This document shows, piece after piece, positions 17,658 to 26,097 of a stretch of DNA of 64,000 nt. How positions within the stretch are numbered: the first letter of the stretch is position 1; each line of letters starts with the position of its first letter. The position numbers and the translations under genes were made by a program. The stretch lies in contig PNKH01000003.1 of NCBI GenBank assembly GCA_013822345.1, forward strand, positions 62,001 through 126,000, written 5' to 3'. The stretch comes from Isosphaera sp. (GTDB lineage: Bacteria; Planctomycetota; Planctomycetia; Gemmatales; Gemmataceae). The notes under the pieces are model-generated. The model saw only the letters and a program-made list of their open reading frames with translations. It made no database searches and had not been told where the DNA came from.

Positions 17658-19079
17658 GTGCCGCGCCTCCTCCTCGCCCTCCTCGCCGCGGTCCTCGGCC
17701 GTCCGACGGCCGCCGCCGACCCGCCGCGGCCGAACTTCGTCTTCCTGTTCGCCGACGACCAGCGGTACGACGCCCTGGGTGTCGTGCAGAAGGAGCACGG
17801 GGCGAAGGGCCGGTTCCCGTGGTTCAAGACCCCGAACATGGACCGCCTCGCGGCCGACGGGGTGCGGTTCCGGAATGCGTTCGTGGTGAACGCCCTCTGC
17901 TCCCCGAGCCGGGCGTGCTTCCTCTCCGGCCGGTACAGCCACGCGAACGGGATCTGGGACAACCGCACCCCGCTCGACGAGGGGCTGGCCACCCACGCCA
18001 CCCTGCTCCGGGCGGCGGGGTACTCGACCGGGTACGTCGGGAAGTGGCACCAGGGGACGCAGCCGGCCAGGCCGGGGTTCGACTGGTCCGCCAGCTTCAC
18101 CGGCCAGGGGGCCTACTTCGGGGCGAACTTCCTGGTCAACGGGAAGTCGGAGAAGGCGGACGACTGGACCGACGACCGGTCGGCCGCCTACGCCGTCCGG
18201 TTCCTGGAGGCCGACCGGGCGAAGGACAAGCCGTTCCTCCTGGTGGTCGGGTTCAAGGCCCCGCACGGCCCGTTCGACCCGCCGAAGCGGCTGGCCGACG
18301 CGTTCGCCGGGGAGGTCGCCCGGGCGGTCCCGAGCCTCGGGCTCCTGCCGGGGTTCAACCCCGGGGTGGGGAAGCCGAAGGAGGTCGGGGAGACGGTCCC
18401 GGTGAACCTGAACTACTTCCGCTGCGTCGCCGGGGTGGACGAGAACGTCGGCAAGGTGCTGGACGCCCTGGACCGGCTGAAGCTCGCCGGGAACACGGTG
18501 GTCGTGTACTCCAGCGACAACGGGTACTACCACGGCGAGCACGGCCTCGGGGACAAGCGGAGCGCGTACGAGGAGAGCATGCGGATCCCGCTGCTGGTGC
18601 GCGACCCGCGGTCCGGGCCGGGGGGGGTGACCCGGGACGACCTGGTGCTGAACGTCGACCTCGCCCCGACGCTCCTCGACCTCGCCGGGGTGCCGGTCCC
18701 GAAGGAGATGCACGGGAAGAGCTGGCGGCCGCTGCTGGCGAAGGACCCGCCGCGCGGGCCGTTCCGGGCGAGCTTCTTCTACGAGTACTTCCGCGAGGAC
18801 GGCCCGAAGAAGGGCGCGCCGGCCGCCACCCCCGGCGGGTACAACACCCCGACCACGACCGCCGTCCGGACCGCGGCGCACAAGCTGATCCGGTACCGCG
18901 ACCGGCCGGAGTGGACCGAGCTGTTCGACCTCGCCGCCGACCCGTACGAGACGAAGAACCGGTTCGCCGCCCCGGCCCTCGCGGAGGTCCGGGCGGCGCT
19001 GGAGAAGGAGCACGACCGGCTGGCGAAGGAACTCGGGTACGCGGTCCCGGCGGGCGTGCCGGCGGAACCGAAGCGGTAG
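17658..19079 (+). CDS. Sulfatase (choline/glycan sulfatase-like), exported
   Basis: 473 residues with a signal peptide (1-20). Metal Asp33/Asp34 lie in FLFADDQRYDALG, the formylglycine motif is CSPSRACFLSGRYSHANG (Cys81), then YVGKWHQGTQPARPG, VGFKAPHGPFDPP and VVYSSDNGYYHGEHGLGDK. The SDNGYYHGEHG block is typical of the heparan/iduronate and mucin-desulfating sulfatase branch. GTG 17658 is set by GAGG about 7 nt upstream. It is the second gene of a sulfatase pair, the same arrangement as at 4284-7170. Confidence 0.92.
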   Translation: MPRLLLALLAAVLGRPTAAADPPRPNFVFLFADDQRYDALGVVQKEHGAKGRFPWFKTPNMDRLAADGVRFRNAFVVNALCSPSRACFLSGRYSHANGIWDNRTPLDEGLATHATLLRAAGYSTGYVGKWHQGTQPARPGFDWSASFTGQGAYFGANFLVNGKSEKADDWTDDRSAAYAVRFLEADRAKDKPFLLVVGFKAPHGPFDPPKRLADAFAGEVARAVPSLGLLPGFNPGVGKPKEVGETVPVNLNYFRCVAGVDENVGKVLDALDRLKLAGNTVVVYSSDNGYYHGEHGLGDKRSAYEESMRIPLLVRDPRSGPGGVTRDDLVLNVDLAPTLLDLAGVPVPKEMHGKSWRPLLAKDPPRGPFRASFFYEYFREDGPKKGAPAATPGGYNTPTTTAVRTAAHKLIRYRDRPEWTELFDLAADPYETKNRFAAPALAEVRAALEKEHDRLAKELGYAVPAGVPAEPKR

Positions 19080-19142
19080 GCCGGGTGCCCGGCCGCGAAC
19101 CGGGGCTGGTCCGGCGGGGTCTACCGACCGGAGGGGGGTGAC

Positions 19143-19466
19143 ATGACCGGCCCGGTCCTGGGGAGCCTGGTCACCGACGGCGACCGGCGGCGGGACGCGG
19201 TCCACGTCGCGGTCGCCCCGGTCACCGCCGCCGAGGCCCTCGACCCGGGCCAGCACGTCGGGTTCGCCCCGGCCGGCCAGGCGGAGGTGGTCGGGCCGGC
19301 CGACCCCGGCCGCGGCGTCGGGGTGGTCGACCCGTTCCTGACGGCCCCGGTCCGCCCGGGCGAGCGGTTCTGGCTGTTCCTGTACCCGAACACCGTCACC
19401 TCCCTGCGGCACGTCTGGACCCACCCGGCGTTCGCCCCCAGGGTGCCGGCCGGGAAGGAGGGCTGA
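19143..19466 (+). CDS. Conserved small protein, function unknown
   Basis: 107 residues, no signal peptide, no membrane segment. The N-terminus ([29 protein letters not shown]) and the C-terminal [22 protein letters not shown] resemble short uncharacterised proteins that I recall from Gemmata-type genomes; this is memory of family appearance, not a search. GGAGG precedes ATG 19143 by about 8 nt. It lies 63 nt after a sulfatase and 1 nt before the GTG of the next small protein, so these two are co-translated. No function can be assigned. Confidence 0.72.
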   Translation: MTGPVLGSLVTDGDRRRDAVHVAVAPVTAAEALDPGQHVGFAPAGQAEVVGPADPGRGVGVVDPFLTAPVRPGERFWLFLYPNTVTSLRHVWTHPAFAPRVPAGKEG

Positions 19467-19467
19467 C

Positions 19468-19887
19468 GTGGACGAGCGCCGGGCGTTCCTCGCCGTGATC
19501 GCGGCCGCCCCGTGGGACGACGAGTTGCCCCGGGCGGTGTTCGCCGACTGGCTGGACGAACAGGGCGAGCACGAGGAGGCCGACCGCCAGCGGAAGTGGG
19601 TGGCGGCCGAGCGGTGGCTGCGGACGTTCGCCAGGGACCACCCGCAGGACTTCTACGGGCACGAGGACGAGGAAGAGCGCGAGGACAACCTCGACTCCGG
19701 GTACGGCCGGCTGATGTACTTCCTGAAGCGGCACGCCGACGGGCGGCACTTCCTGCCGTTCGACACCCCGTACGGGTTCGCCGACTACAGCGAGGACCTG
19801 TGGCGGCACTTCGAGGTGGTGACCGGGCTGAAGGCCCCGGACGGGGAGTACCGGCACCAGATGCCGCCGTTCCGGTGCGCGTGCTGA
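19468..19887 (+). CDS. TIGR02996 repeat-companion-type small protein
   Basis: 139 residues. The N-terminal 30-40 residues ([20 protein letters not shown], then [19 protein letters not shown]) match the motif FLxAIxxxPxDDxxRLVxADWLDExGDxxRAE of TIGR02996, a Gemmata-lineage domain usually found near leucine-rich-repeat proteins and elsewhere. The rest is acidic and Trp/His-rich with no recognised domain and ends in a CAC tail. GTG 19468 is 1 nt after the preceding stop with GGAGGG upstream. The role of TIGR02996 is unknown. Confidence 0.8.
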   Translation: MDERRAFLAVIAAAPWDDELPRAVFADWLDEQGEHEEADRQRKWVAAERWLRTFARDHPQDFYGHEDEEEREDNLDSGYGRLMYFLKRHADGRHFLPFDTPYGFADYSEDLWRHFEVVTGLKAPDGEYRHQMPPFRCAC

Positions 19888-19895
19888 GCCCGCCC

Positions 19896-19956
19896 GGGCC
19901 GCCACGGAGGGCGGCCCCTACCGGTGGTCGGTAGGGGCCGCCCTCCGTGGCGGCCC
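19896..19956. repeat. 27-bp perfect inverted repeat between convergent genes
   Basis: Arms 19896-19922 and 19930-19956 are perfect reverse complements (GGGCCGCCACGGAGGGCGGC followed by CCCTACC on the left) around a 7-nt loop. The element sits between the convergent genes ending at 19887 and 19984 and has no T-run, so it is a possible bidirectional terminator or a dispersed palindrome. Confidence 0.85.
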
Positions 19957-19983
19957 GCGACCGCCTGACCGCCCGCCGCCGGG

Positions 19984-21327
19984 TCAGGGGACCGACTTCC
20001 GCCACGCCACCGCGGCGGCGGCCAGCCGGCGGGCGACCTCCGGCTTCGCGCCCGCCAGGTCGGTCGCCTCCTTCGGGTCGGCCGCGAGGTCGTACAGCTC
20101 CGCCCCGCTCCCGTCGGCGTTCACCAGCAGCTTCCAGTCCCCGTCGAGCATCGCCACGTTCGGCGACCGGTCCGCCTTCACCGGCGGGTAGGCGAAGGAT
20201 GTCGCGTTCCGGCCGTACTCCCAGAACAGCGGCTTCGTCCGCCGCGGCGCCTTCCCGAGCAGGGCGGCGCTCAGGTCCTCGCCGTCCGGCTCGTACCCCT
20301 TCGGCCGGTCCGCCCCGCACAGCTTGCACAGCGTCGGGAACAGGTCGACCCCGCCGACGACCGTCGTCTCGTTCGCCGGCCCGGCGGGGACGACGCCGGG
20401 TCCCCAGGCGATCAGCGGCACCCGCACCCCGCCCTCGTACAGGCTCAGCTTGCTCCCGCGGAGGCCGGCGGTCCGCTTCCGGTCGAACGTCGGGAGCGGG
20501 CCGTTGTCGGACAGGAACAGCACCACCGTCGGCCGGCCCTTCCGCCCGCGGACCGCGTCGAGCAGCCGGCCGACCTGGCGGTCCGTCTCGGCCAGCACCT
20601 TCGCCAGCCGCTCCGGGGTGTCGCCCTTCCCCGTTGCCCGCCCGCCCTTCCCCACCTGCTGGTCGTCGGCCGTCGGCACCCACGGGGTGTGCGGGTCGTC
20701 GAGCCACAGGTTGACGAAGCACGGCGCGTCGGCGTCGGCCCTGAGGAAGTCGAGGGTGCGGTCGACCATCCACCCGGTCCGGTCCCACCGCTTGACCTTG
20801 TCGTCGAGCGACCAGATCCAGTCCCGGGCGGTCAGGTCCGGGTGCGGCTCCGGGCTCTCCCAGGTGCCGACGCCGAGGTCGTACCCGTAGGCGGCGAACT
20901 TCGGGGCGTCGGCCACGTCCCGGCCGCCGCCGAGGTGCCACTTCCCGACGTGGGCGGTGCGGTACCCGGCGGCCCTCAGCGCCCGCGGCAGCGTCGGGGC
21001 CTTCGGGTCGAGGAAGTCGGCCATCTCGCACGCCCGGTTCCCGGCCCTGGTCTGGAGGAAGCTGGTGACCCGCCACCGGGCCGGGAACTGGCCGGTGAGG
21101 AGCCCGCACCGGGACGGGGAGCAGATCGGGGCGGCGGCGTAGTACCGGTCGAACCGCACCCCCTCCTTGGCCATCCGGTCGAGGTGCGGGGTAGCGGCGA
21201 CGGTGCCGCCGTAACAGGACAGGTCGCCGCGGCCGAGGTCGTCGGCGAGGACCAGGACGACGTTCGGCTTCTCGGCGGCCGCGGCGGGGGCGGTCAGGAG
21301 TAGGGAGGCGATCAGGGCGCGGGTCAC
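19984..21327 (-). CDS. Sulfatase (arylsulfatase A-like), exported
   Basis: 447 residues with a signal peptide (1-18). Motifs: LVLADDLGRGDLSCYGG (Asp29/Asp30), formylglycine site CSPSRCGLLTGQFPARW (Cys69), AHVGKWHLGGG, LWLDDPHTPWVP and LFLSDNGPLPTF. Typical length for a one-domain sulfatase. GTG 21327 is chosen because a GGAGA sequence lies upstream and the signal peptide begins there; the frame stays open further upstream only by GC bias. It is the last of six minus-strand genes starting at 31667, separated from the preceding double sulfatase by repeat element 21349-21459. Confidence 0.92.
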   Translation of the reverse strand: MTRALIASLLLTAPAAAAEKPNVVLVLADDLGRGDLSCYGGTVAATPHLDRMAKEGVRFDRYYAAAPICSPSRCGLLTGQFPARWRVTSFLQTRAGNRACEMADFLDPKAPTLPRALRAAGYRTAHVGKWHLGGGRDVADAPKFAAYGYDLGVGTWESPEPHPDLTARDWIWSLDDKVKRWDRTGWMVDRTLDFLRADADAPCFVNLWLDDPHTPWVPTADDQQVGKGGRATGKGDTPERLAKVLAETDRQVGRLLDAVRGRKGRPTVVLFLSDNGPLPTFDRKRTAGLRGSKLSLYEGGVRVPLIAWGPGVVPAGPANETTVVGGVDLFPTLCKLCGADRPKGYEPDGEDLSAALLGKAPRRTKPLFWEYGRNATSFAYPPVKADRSPNVAMLDGDWKLLVNADGSGAELYDLAADPKEATDLAGAKPEVARRLAAAAVAWRKSVP

Positions 21328-21348
21328 GTCGTCATCTCCACGGGCCGC

Positions 21349-21459
21349 GTCGGGTGCCGTCGAGGGTCGCGCTCGCGACCCGACGACGCACCGGGGCGGC
21401 CGGCGAGGTGGAATGGTGCGTCGTCGCCGGGCGAAGCGCCCGGCTCGACCGCACCCTAC
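21349..21459. repeat. Four-way-junction palindromic element, family A, copy 2
   Basis: 111-bp copy. The outer arms GTCGGGTGCCGTCGAG and CTCGACCGCACCCTAC enclose a side hairpin GGTCGCG-CT-CGCGACC, a central stem CGACGACGCACC/GGTGCGTCGTCG with a loop of about 20 nt, and a side hairpin CCGGGCG-AAG-CGCCCGG. The terminal CCCTAC contains the TAG stop of the double sulfatase (21456-21458 on the minus strand), so the element abuts and defines the end of that gene. Confidence 0.88.
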
Positions 21460-24389
21460 TTCTTCCCCGGCGGGTACGGCAACACGTTGGTCCGCCCCGC
21501 CCACTCGTCCCACCGGGCGGCCAGGTCCTTCACCTTCTCGGGCATCTTCGCGGCGAGGTCGGTCGACTCGGTCGGGTCGGCGGCCAGGTCGTACAGCTCC
21601 CACGGCTTGCCGCGGAGGGCGACGAGTTTCCAGTTGCCGGCCCGGACCGCCCGGTTCCGCTCGTGCTCCCAGCCGAGGAGGTCCCGATCGACCGGCTTGC
21701 CGGCGAACGCCGGGACGAGGCTCTTCCCCTCCGTCGGCGTCACCGCCCGGTCGCCGACCTTCTCCGGGTACCTCGCCCCGGCCAACTCGACGCACGTCGC
21801 CATCACGTCGACGACGTGCCCGACCTGGTGGCGGAGCTCGCCCCGCGCCGCGATCCCGGCCGGCCAGTGGGCGACGAGCGGGGTGCGGATCCCGCCCTCG
21901 TGGGCGTAGTGCTTGTACCACCGGAACGGCGTGTTCGACGCGTTCGCCCACCCGCTCCCGGTGCTGTGGTACGTCCCCGGCCCGCCCATCCTGTCCAGGT
22001 CGGCCCCCGCGTGCAGCACGTTCTTCGGCCCGGACCCGCCGTCGAACCCGAACGAGTCCCACTCGGCACACGCCCCGTTGTCCGACAGGAACAGGATCAG
22101 CGTGTTCTCGAGCTGGCCGTTCTTCCGCAGGTCGTCGACCACCCGGCCGACGTTCCGGTCCATCCGGTCGACCATCGCGGCGTACACCGCCATCCGCCGG
22201 GCGAGGTCGGCCCGCCGGTCCTCCGGGAGCGTGTCCCACGCCGGGTTCTCCCCGGCGCGGAAGAAGTCGCTGCGGGTCTCGAACGGCGACCGCGGCGGGA
22301 GGGCGGTCGTGGCGCCGAACAGCCCGAGCTTGACCTGCCGGGCGAGCCGCTCCTCGCGGAGCTTGTCCCAGCCCTTCGTGTACGTGTCCTTGTACTTCGC
22401 GATGTCTTCCGTGCGGGCGTGGAGCGGGAAGTGCGGGGCGGTGTACGCCAGGTACAGGAAGAACGGCTTCTCCGGCGCCTTCCGGGCGTCGGCCAGGAAG
22501 TCGAGGGCGTGGTCGGTGAACGCGTCGGTGGCGTAGAACCCGCCGGCCGGGTACTCGCGGGCCGGCCGCCCGGCCGGGAGCCGGACGTACGCCTTCGCGT
22601 CCCGGAAGTCGCGGAACCCCTCGACCAGCCCGTAGTACTCGTCGAACCCGCCGCGGGCCACCGGGCCGCGGCCGGCCCCGCCGCCGAGGTGCCACTTCCC
22701 GGCCATCAGGGTGCGGTACCCGGCGGCCTTCAACACCTCGGCGACGGTGACGGCGTTCGGCTGGAGCGCCCCGCGGTACCCGGGGGCGCCCTGGTCGGCC
22801 AGCATGTCCCCGACCCCGGCCTGGTGCGGGTACAGCCCGGTCATCAGGCTGGCCCGGGTCGGGCAGCAGCGGGTGCAGTTGTAGAACTGGGTGAACCGCA
22901 CCCCGCCGGCGGCCAGGGCGTCCAGGTTCGGGGTGGCGATCTCCCCGCCGTAGCACCCGAGGTCCGAGAACCCGAGGTCGTCGGCCAGGATCAGCACGAC
23001 GTTCGGCTTCTTGGCCGGCGGCGGGTCCTTCTTCTTGGGCCGCGGGTCGGGGAGCGCCCGCTCGGTCTTCAGCCCCTCGTCGCCCTGGTCCTTCATCCAC
23101 GCGTCGAGGTCGGCGCGGAGGGCCTTGAGGGTGTCGGCGTGGGCCGGGTCGGCGGCCAGGTTCCTCAGCTCGTGCGGGTCGGCCGCCAGGTCGTACAGCT
23201 CCTCCGCCGGGCGGGTGTGGTACCGGCGGACGACCGCCGCCGCGGCCGGGTCGGTCTTCGCCTTCGCCACCCACGAGCGGAAGTAGTTCGGCCCGTCGGC
23301 GTCCGGGTTCGCCCCCTTGTCGACGTGGGTGTGGTGCTCGGCCCCCGGGTCGAGGTTGCGGACGTACTTCCGGTCCCGAATGCGGACCGCCCGGAGCGGG
23401 TACCGGTTCATGTCCCCGTCCCCGCTGTGGGTGACGAAGACCTTGTCCCGGTGGGCCGCCTTCTCCCCGCGCAGGACGCCGAGGAACGACCTGCCGCTCA
23501 GCGTCTCCGGCGGCTTCCCGCCGGCGGCTTCGAGGCACGTCGGGAGGAGGTCGGTCCAGCTCACCAGCGCGTCCGACGCTGACCCCGGCTTGATCTTGTC
23601 CGGCCATGCGGCGAGGAGCGGAGTGCGGACACCGGCGTCGTAGGCGTTCCACTTGCCGAACGGGAACTGGGCCCCGTGGTCGCTGGTGAACACGAACAGG
23701 ACGTCCGGGCCGAGGTGCTTCCGGGCCGCGTCGTACACCAACCCGAGGTCGCGGTCGGCGTTCGCCACGGCGGCCAGGTAGCGGGCCCGGGCCTGCCGCG
23801 TCTCCGGGGTGTCGACCAGGGTCGGCGGGAGGGTCAGCTTGGCCGGGTCGAGGGTCGTCTCCTTCGGCCACGGGACGTGCGGCCAGTTCGTGCCGACGAG
23901 CAGGCACAGCGGCTTCCCCGGCTTCCGGCCGGCGAGCCACTTCACCGCCGCGTCGACGCAGTCGTCCTGGTGGTAGTTGAAGTGGCTGGCGTGGTCGAAC
24001 CCGTAGTCGGTGACCTGGCCGTAGTGGGCGGTCTTGCCGACCGCCGCGGTCTCGTACCCGAGGTCCTTGAAGTACGCCGGCCACCGCTTCACGTCGGCCC
24101 GCGGGCGGCTGTGGTTCAGCATCGCCCCGTTCCGCATCGGGTCGAGGCCGGTGAGGAGGGCGGCCCGGCTCGGGGCGCAGCTCGGGGAGGCGACGAAGGC
24201 ATGGGTCAGGGTGACCCCATCCTTCGCCAGCCGGGCCATGTTCGGGGTCGGCACGTCCTTCCCGCCGTAGGGCGAGCAGTCCGCCCAGCCGAGGTCGTCG
24301 GCGAGGAAGACGACGACGTGGGGCGGGTCGGCGGCCGCGGCCGGGCCGGCCGCGGCGGTGAGGAGGAAGGCAACGTGCAGGCGGGTCAC
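21456..24389 (-). CDS. Double sulfatase: two complete sulfatase domains in one exported polypeptide
   Basis: 977 residues, about twice the normal sulfatase length. A signal peptide (1-20) is followed by domain 1 with VFLADDLGWADCSP (Asp31/Asp32), formylglycine site CAPSRAALLTG (Cys71), AVGKTAHYG and FTSDHGAQFPFGK. A Lys/Pro linker (about 445-462, PRPKKKDPPPAKK) leads to domain 2 with ILADDLGFSDLGCYGG (Asp470/Asp471), CCPTRASLMTGLYPHQAGV (formylglycine expected at Cys508), MAGKWHLGGG and FLSDNGACAEW. Domain 2 has no signal peptide and closely resembles the next gene upstream (24406-26085), so an in-frame fusion after tandem duplication is likely. No stop or frameshift interrupts the linker. 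GTG 24389 has GGAGG 6-7 nt upstream. Confidence 0.9.
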   Translation of the reverse strand: MTRLHVAFLLTAAAGPAAAADPPHVVVFLADDLGWADCSPYGGKDVPTPNMARLAKDGVTLTHAFVASPSCAPSRAALLTGLDPMRNGAMLNHSRPRADVKRWPAYFKDLGYETAAVGKTAHYGQVTDYGFDHASHFNYHQDDCVDAAVKWLAGRKPGKPLCLLVGTNWPHVPWPKETTLDPAKLTLPPTLVDTPETRQARARYLAAVANADRDLGLVYDAARKHLGPDVLFVFTSDHGAQFPFGKWNAYDAGVRTPLLAAWPDKIKPGSASDALVSWTDLLPTCLEAAGGKPPETLSGRSFLGVLRGEKAAHRDKVFVTHSGDGDMNRYPLRAVRIRDRKYVRNLDPGAEHHTHVDKGANPDADGPNYFRSWVAKAKTDPAAAAVVRRYHTRPAEELYDLAADPHELRNLAADPAHADTLKALRADLDAWMKDQGDEGLKTERALPDPRPKKKDPPPAKKPNVVLILADDLGFSDLGCYGGEIATPNLDALAAGGVRFTQFYNCTRCCPTRASLMTGLYPHQAGVGDMLADQGAPGYRGALQPNAVTVAEVLKAAGYRTLMAGKWHLGGGAGRGPVARGGFDEYYGLVEGFRDFRDAKAYVRLPAGRPAREYPAGGFYATDAFTDHALDFLADARKAPEKPFFLYLAYTAPHFPLHARTEDIAKYKDTYTKGWDKLREERLARQVKLGLFGATTALPPRSPFETRSDFFRAGENPAWDTLPEDRRADLARRMAVYAAMVDRMDRNVGRVVDDLRKNGQLENTLILFLSDNGACAEWDSFGFDGGSGPKNVLHAGADLDRMGGPGTYHSTGSGWANASNTPFRWYKHYAHEGGIRTPLVAHWPAGIAARGELRHQVGHVVDVMATCVELAGARYPEKVGDRAVTPTEGKSLVPAFAGKPVDRDLLGWEHERNRAVRAGNWKLVALRGKPWELYDLAADPTESTDLAAKMPEKVKDLAARWDEWAGRTNVLPYPPGKK

Positions 24390-24405
24390 GACGGCCTCCG
24401 GGGTG

Positions 24406-26085
24406 TCACGGCTTCGGGGGCATGACCGGCCACGGCCGCACCCCGACCCGGGCCGCCCAGGCGTCCCACGCGGCGGCCATCTCCTTCACCCGCCCGGGCT
24501 GGGCGGCCGCGAGGTCGCGCCCCTCCACCCGGTCGGCCGGCAGGTCGTACAGCTCCCACGGATGGTTGTGCTTCGCCACCAACTTCCACCGCCCGTCGCG
24601 GACCGCCCGGTTCCCCTCGTGCTCCCAGAACAGCGGGGCCGACCGGGCCAGCGGCTTGCCGGCCAGCGCCGGCCGCAGGCTGACGCCCTCCGGGGCCGGG
24701 GTCCCGGCCGGGGGCTTCGCCCCGGCCAGGTCGAGGCAGGTGGCCATCACGTCGACGAGGTGGCCGGGGTCGGTGACCAGCCCGCCGCGGCGGGCGGCCG
24801 GGACGCCGTTCGGCCAGTGGGCGACCAGCGGGGTGGAGATGCCGCCCTCGTGGACCCAGTGCTTGTACTCCCGGAGCGGGGTGTTCGACACGTTCGCCCA
24901 CCCCTCCCCGTAGGCGACGTAGGTGTCGGCCGGCCCGGGCACCACCCCCGGCCCCTGCCGGACCGGGTACCCGTCCCGGGTCTGGACCGGGATGATGCTC
25001 TGGGTCGTCCACTCCGGCGGCCGGGCCGGGAACGTCGGCTTGTCCGGCCGCGGGCCGTCGACCCGGTCCTTGGTCTTCCCCCGCCCGACCGTCTCGGCGC
25101 ACCCGCCGTTGTCCTGGAGGTACAGGACCAGGGTGTCGTCGAGCCGGCCGGTCCGCTTCAGTTCGGCGGCGATCGCCCCGACCCCGCGGTCCATCCGGGT
25201 GACCATCGCCGCGTACACCTCCATGCACGCCGCCTCCCGCCGCTTGTCGGCGACCTTGTCCCAGTCCCCGGCCTGCGGGCACATCCCCTGCTTCGGGTCG
25301 ACCAGGCCGAGCGCCCCGGCCCGCTCCAGCCGGGCCTTCCGGACCGGCCCGTACCCGCCGTCGTACTTCCCCGTGTACTTCGCCACCTCGTCGTCCGGGG
25401 CCTGCATCGGCCAGTGGGCGGCGGTGTACGCGACGTACAGGAAGAACGGCTTGGCCGGGTGGTCCTTGGCGTGGTCGGCGAGGAACCGGACGGCGTGGTC
25501 GGTGATCGCGTCGGTGTAGTAGTACGCCGCCGGCTTGTACCCGGGGTCGGCGTGCGGGGAGACCGGGGTGTCGTCCCGGACGAGGCCGAACGGGTCGTAG
25601 AAGTTCCCGGCCCCGGAGATCGTCCCGTAGAACCGGTCGAACCCGCGGCGGAGCGGCCAGTTGTCCTTCGGCCCGGCGGTCACCGCCTTGGTGACGTGCC
25701 ACTTCCCGACCGCGTAGCTGCGGTACCCGGCCGGCTTCAGCGCCTCGGCGAGGGTGGCGGTGCGGCGGCCCAGGTCGCCGCGGTAGCCGTCGTGCCCCTT
25801 GTCGTCCATCATGTGCCCGACCCCGGCCTGGTGCGGGTACAGGCCGGTGAGGAAGCTGGCCCGGGTCGGGCAGCAGCGGGCGCAGTTGTAGAACTGGGTG
25901 AACCGCAGGCCGTTCCTGGCCAGGGCGTCGATGCTCGGGGTGGCGATCTCCCCTCCGTAGCACCCGAGGTCGGAGAACCCCATGTCGTCGGCCAGGACGA
26001 CGACCACGTTCGGCTTCGCCGGCGGGTCGGCGGCCGCCGCCGAACCGGCGGCGGCCGCGACCGTCGCCACGATCAGGTGTCGCAT
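24406..26085 (-). CDS. Arylsulfatase, exported
   Basis: 559 residues with a signal peptide (1-19). Motifs: VLADDMGFSDLGCYGGEIATP (Asp33/Asp34), formylglycine motif CCPTRASFLTGLYPHQAGVGHM (expected at Cys71), YAVGKWHVTK and LYLQDNGGCAETVGRG. The GFSDLGCYGGEIxTP plus CCPTRAS pattern is characteristic of the large arylsulfatases related to Pseudomonas AtsA. It is the likely paralogue of domain 2 of the downstream double sulfatase, 16 nt away. The DUF1501 gene ends 12 nt upstream and its end carries the GGAGG for ATG 26085, so these genes are transcriptionally linked. Confidence 0.93.
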   Translation of the reverse strand: MRHLIVATVAAAAGSAAAADPPAKPNVVVVLADDMGFSDLGCYGGEIATPSIDALARNGLRFTQFYNCARCCPTRASFLTGLYPHQAGVGHMMDDKGHDGYRGDLGRRTATLAEALKPAGYRSYAVGKWHVTKAVTAGPKDNWPLRRGFDRFYGTISGAGNFYDPFGLVRDDTPVSPHADPGYKPAAYYYTDAITDHAVRFLADHAKDHPAKPFFLYVAYTAAHWPMQAPDDEVAKYTGKYDGGYGPVRKARLERAGALGLVDPKQGMCPQAGDWDKVADKRREAACMEVYAAMVTRMDRGVGAIAAELKRTGRLDDTLVLYLQDNGGCAETVGRGKTKDRVDGPRPDKPTFPARPPEWTTQSIIPVQTRDGYPVRQGPGVVPGPADTYVAYGEGWANVSNTPLREYKHWVHEGGISTPLVAHWPNGVPAARRGGLVTDPGHLVDVMATCLDLAGAKPPAGTPAPEGVSLRPALAGKPLARSAPLFWEHEGNRAVRDGRWKLVAKHNHPWELYDLPADRVEGRDLAAAQPGRVKEMAAAWDAWAARVGVRPWPVMPPKP

Positions 26086-26097
26086 GCCCGCCTCCGG

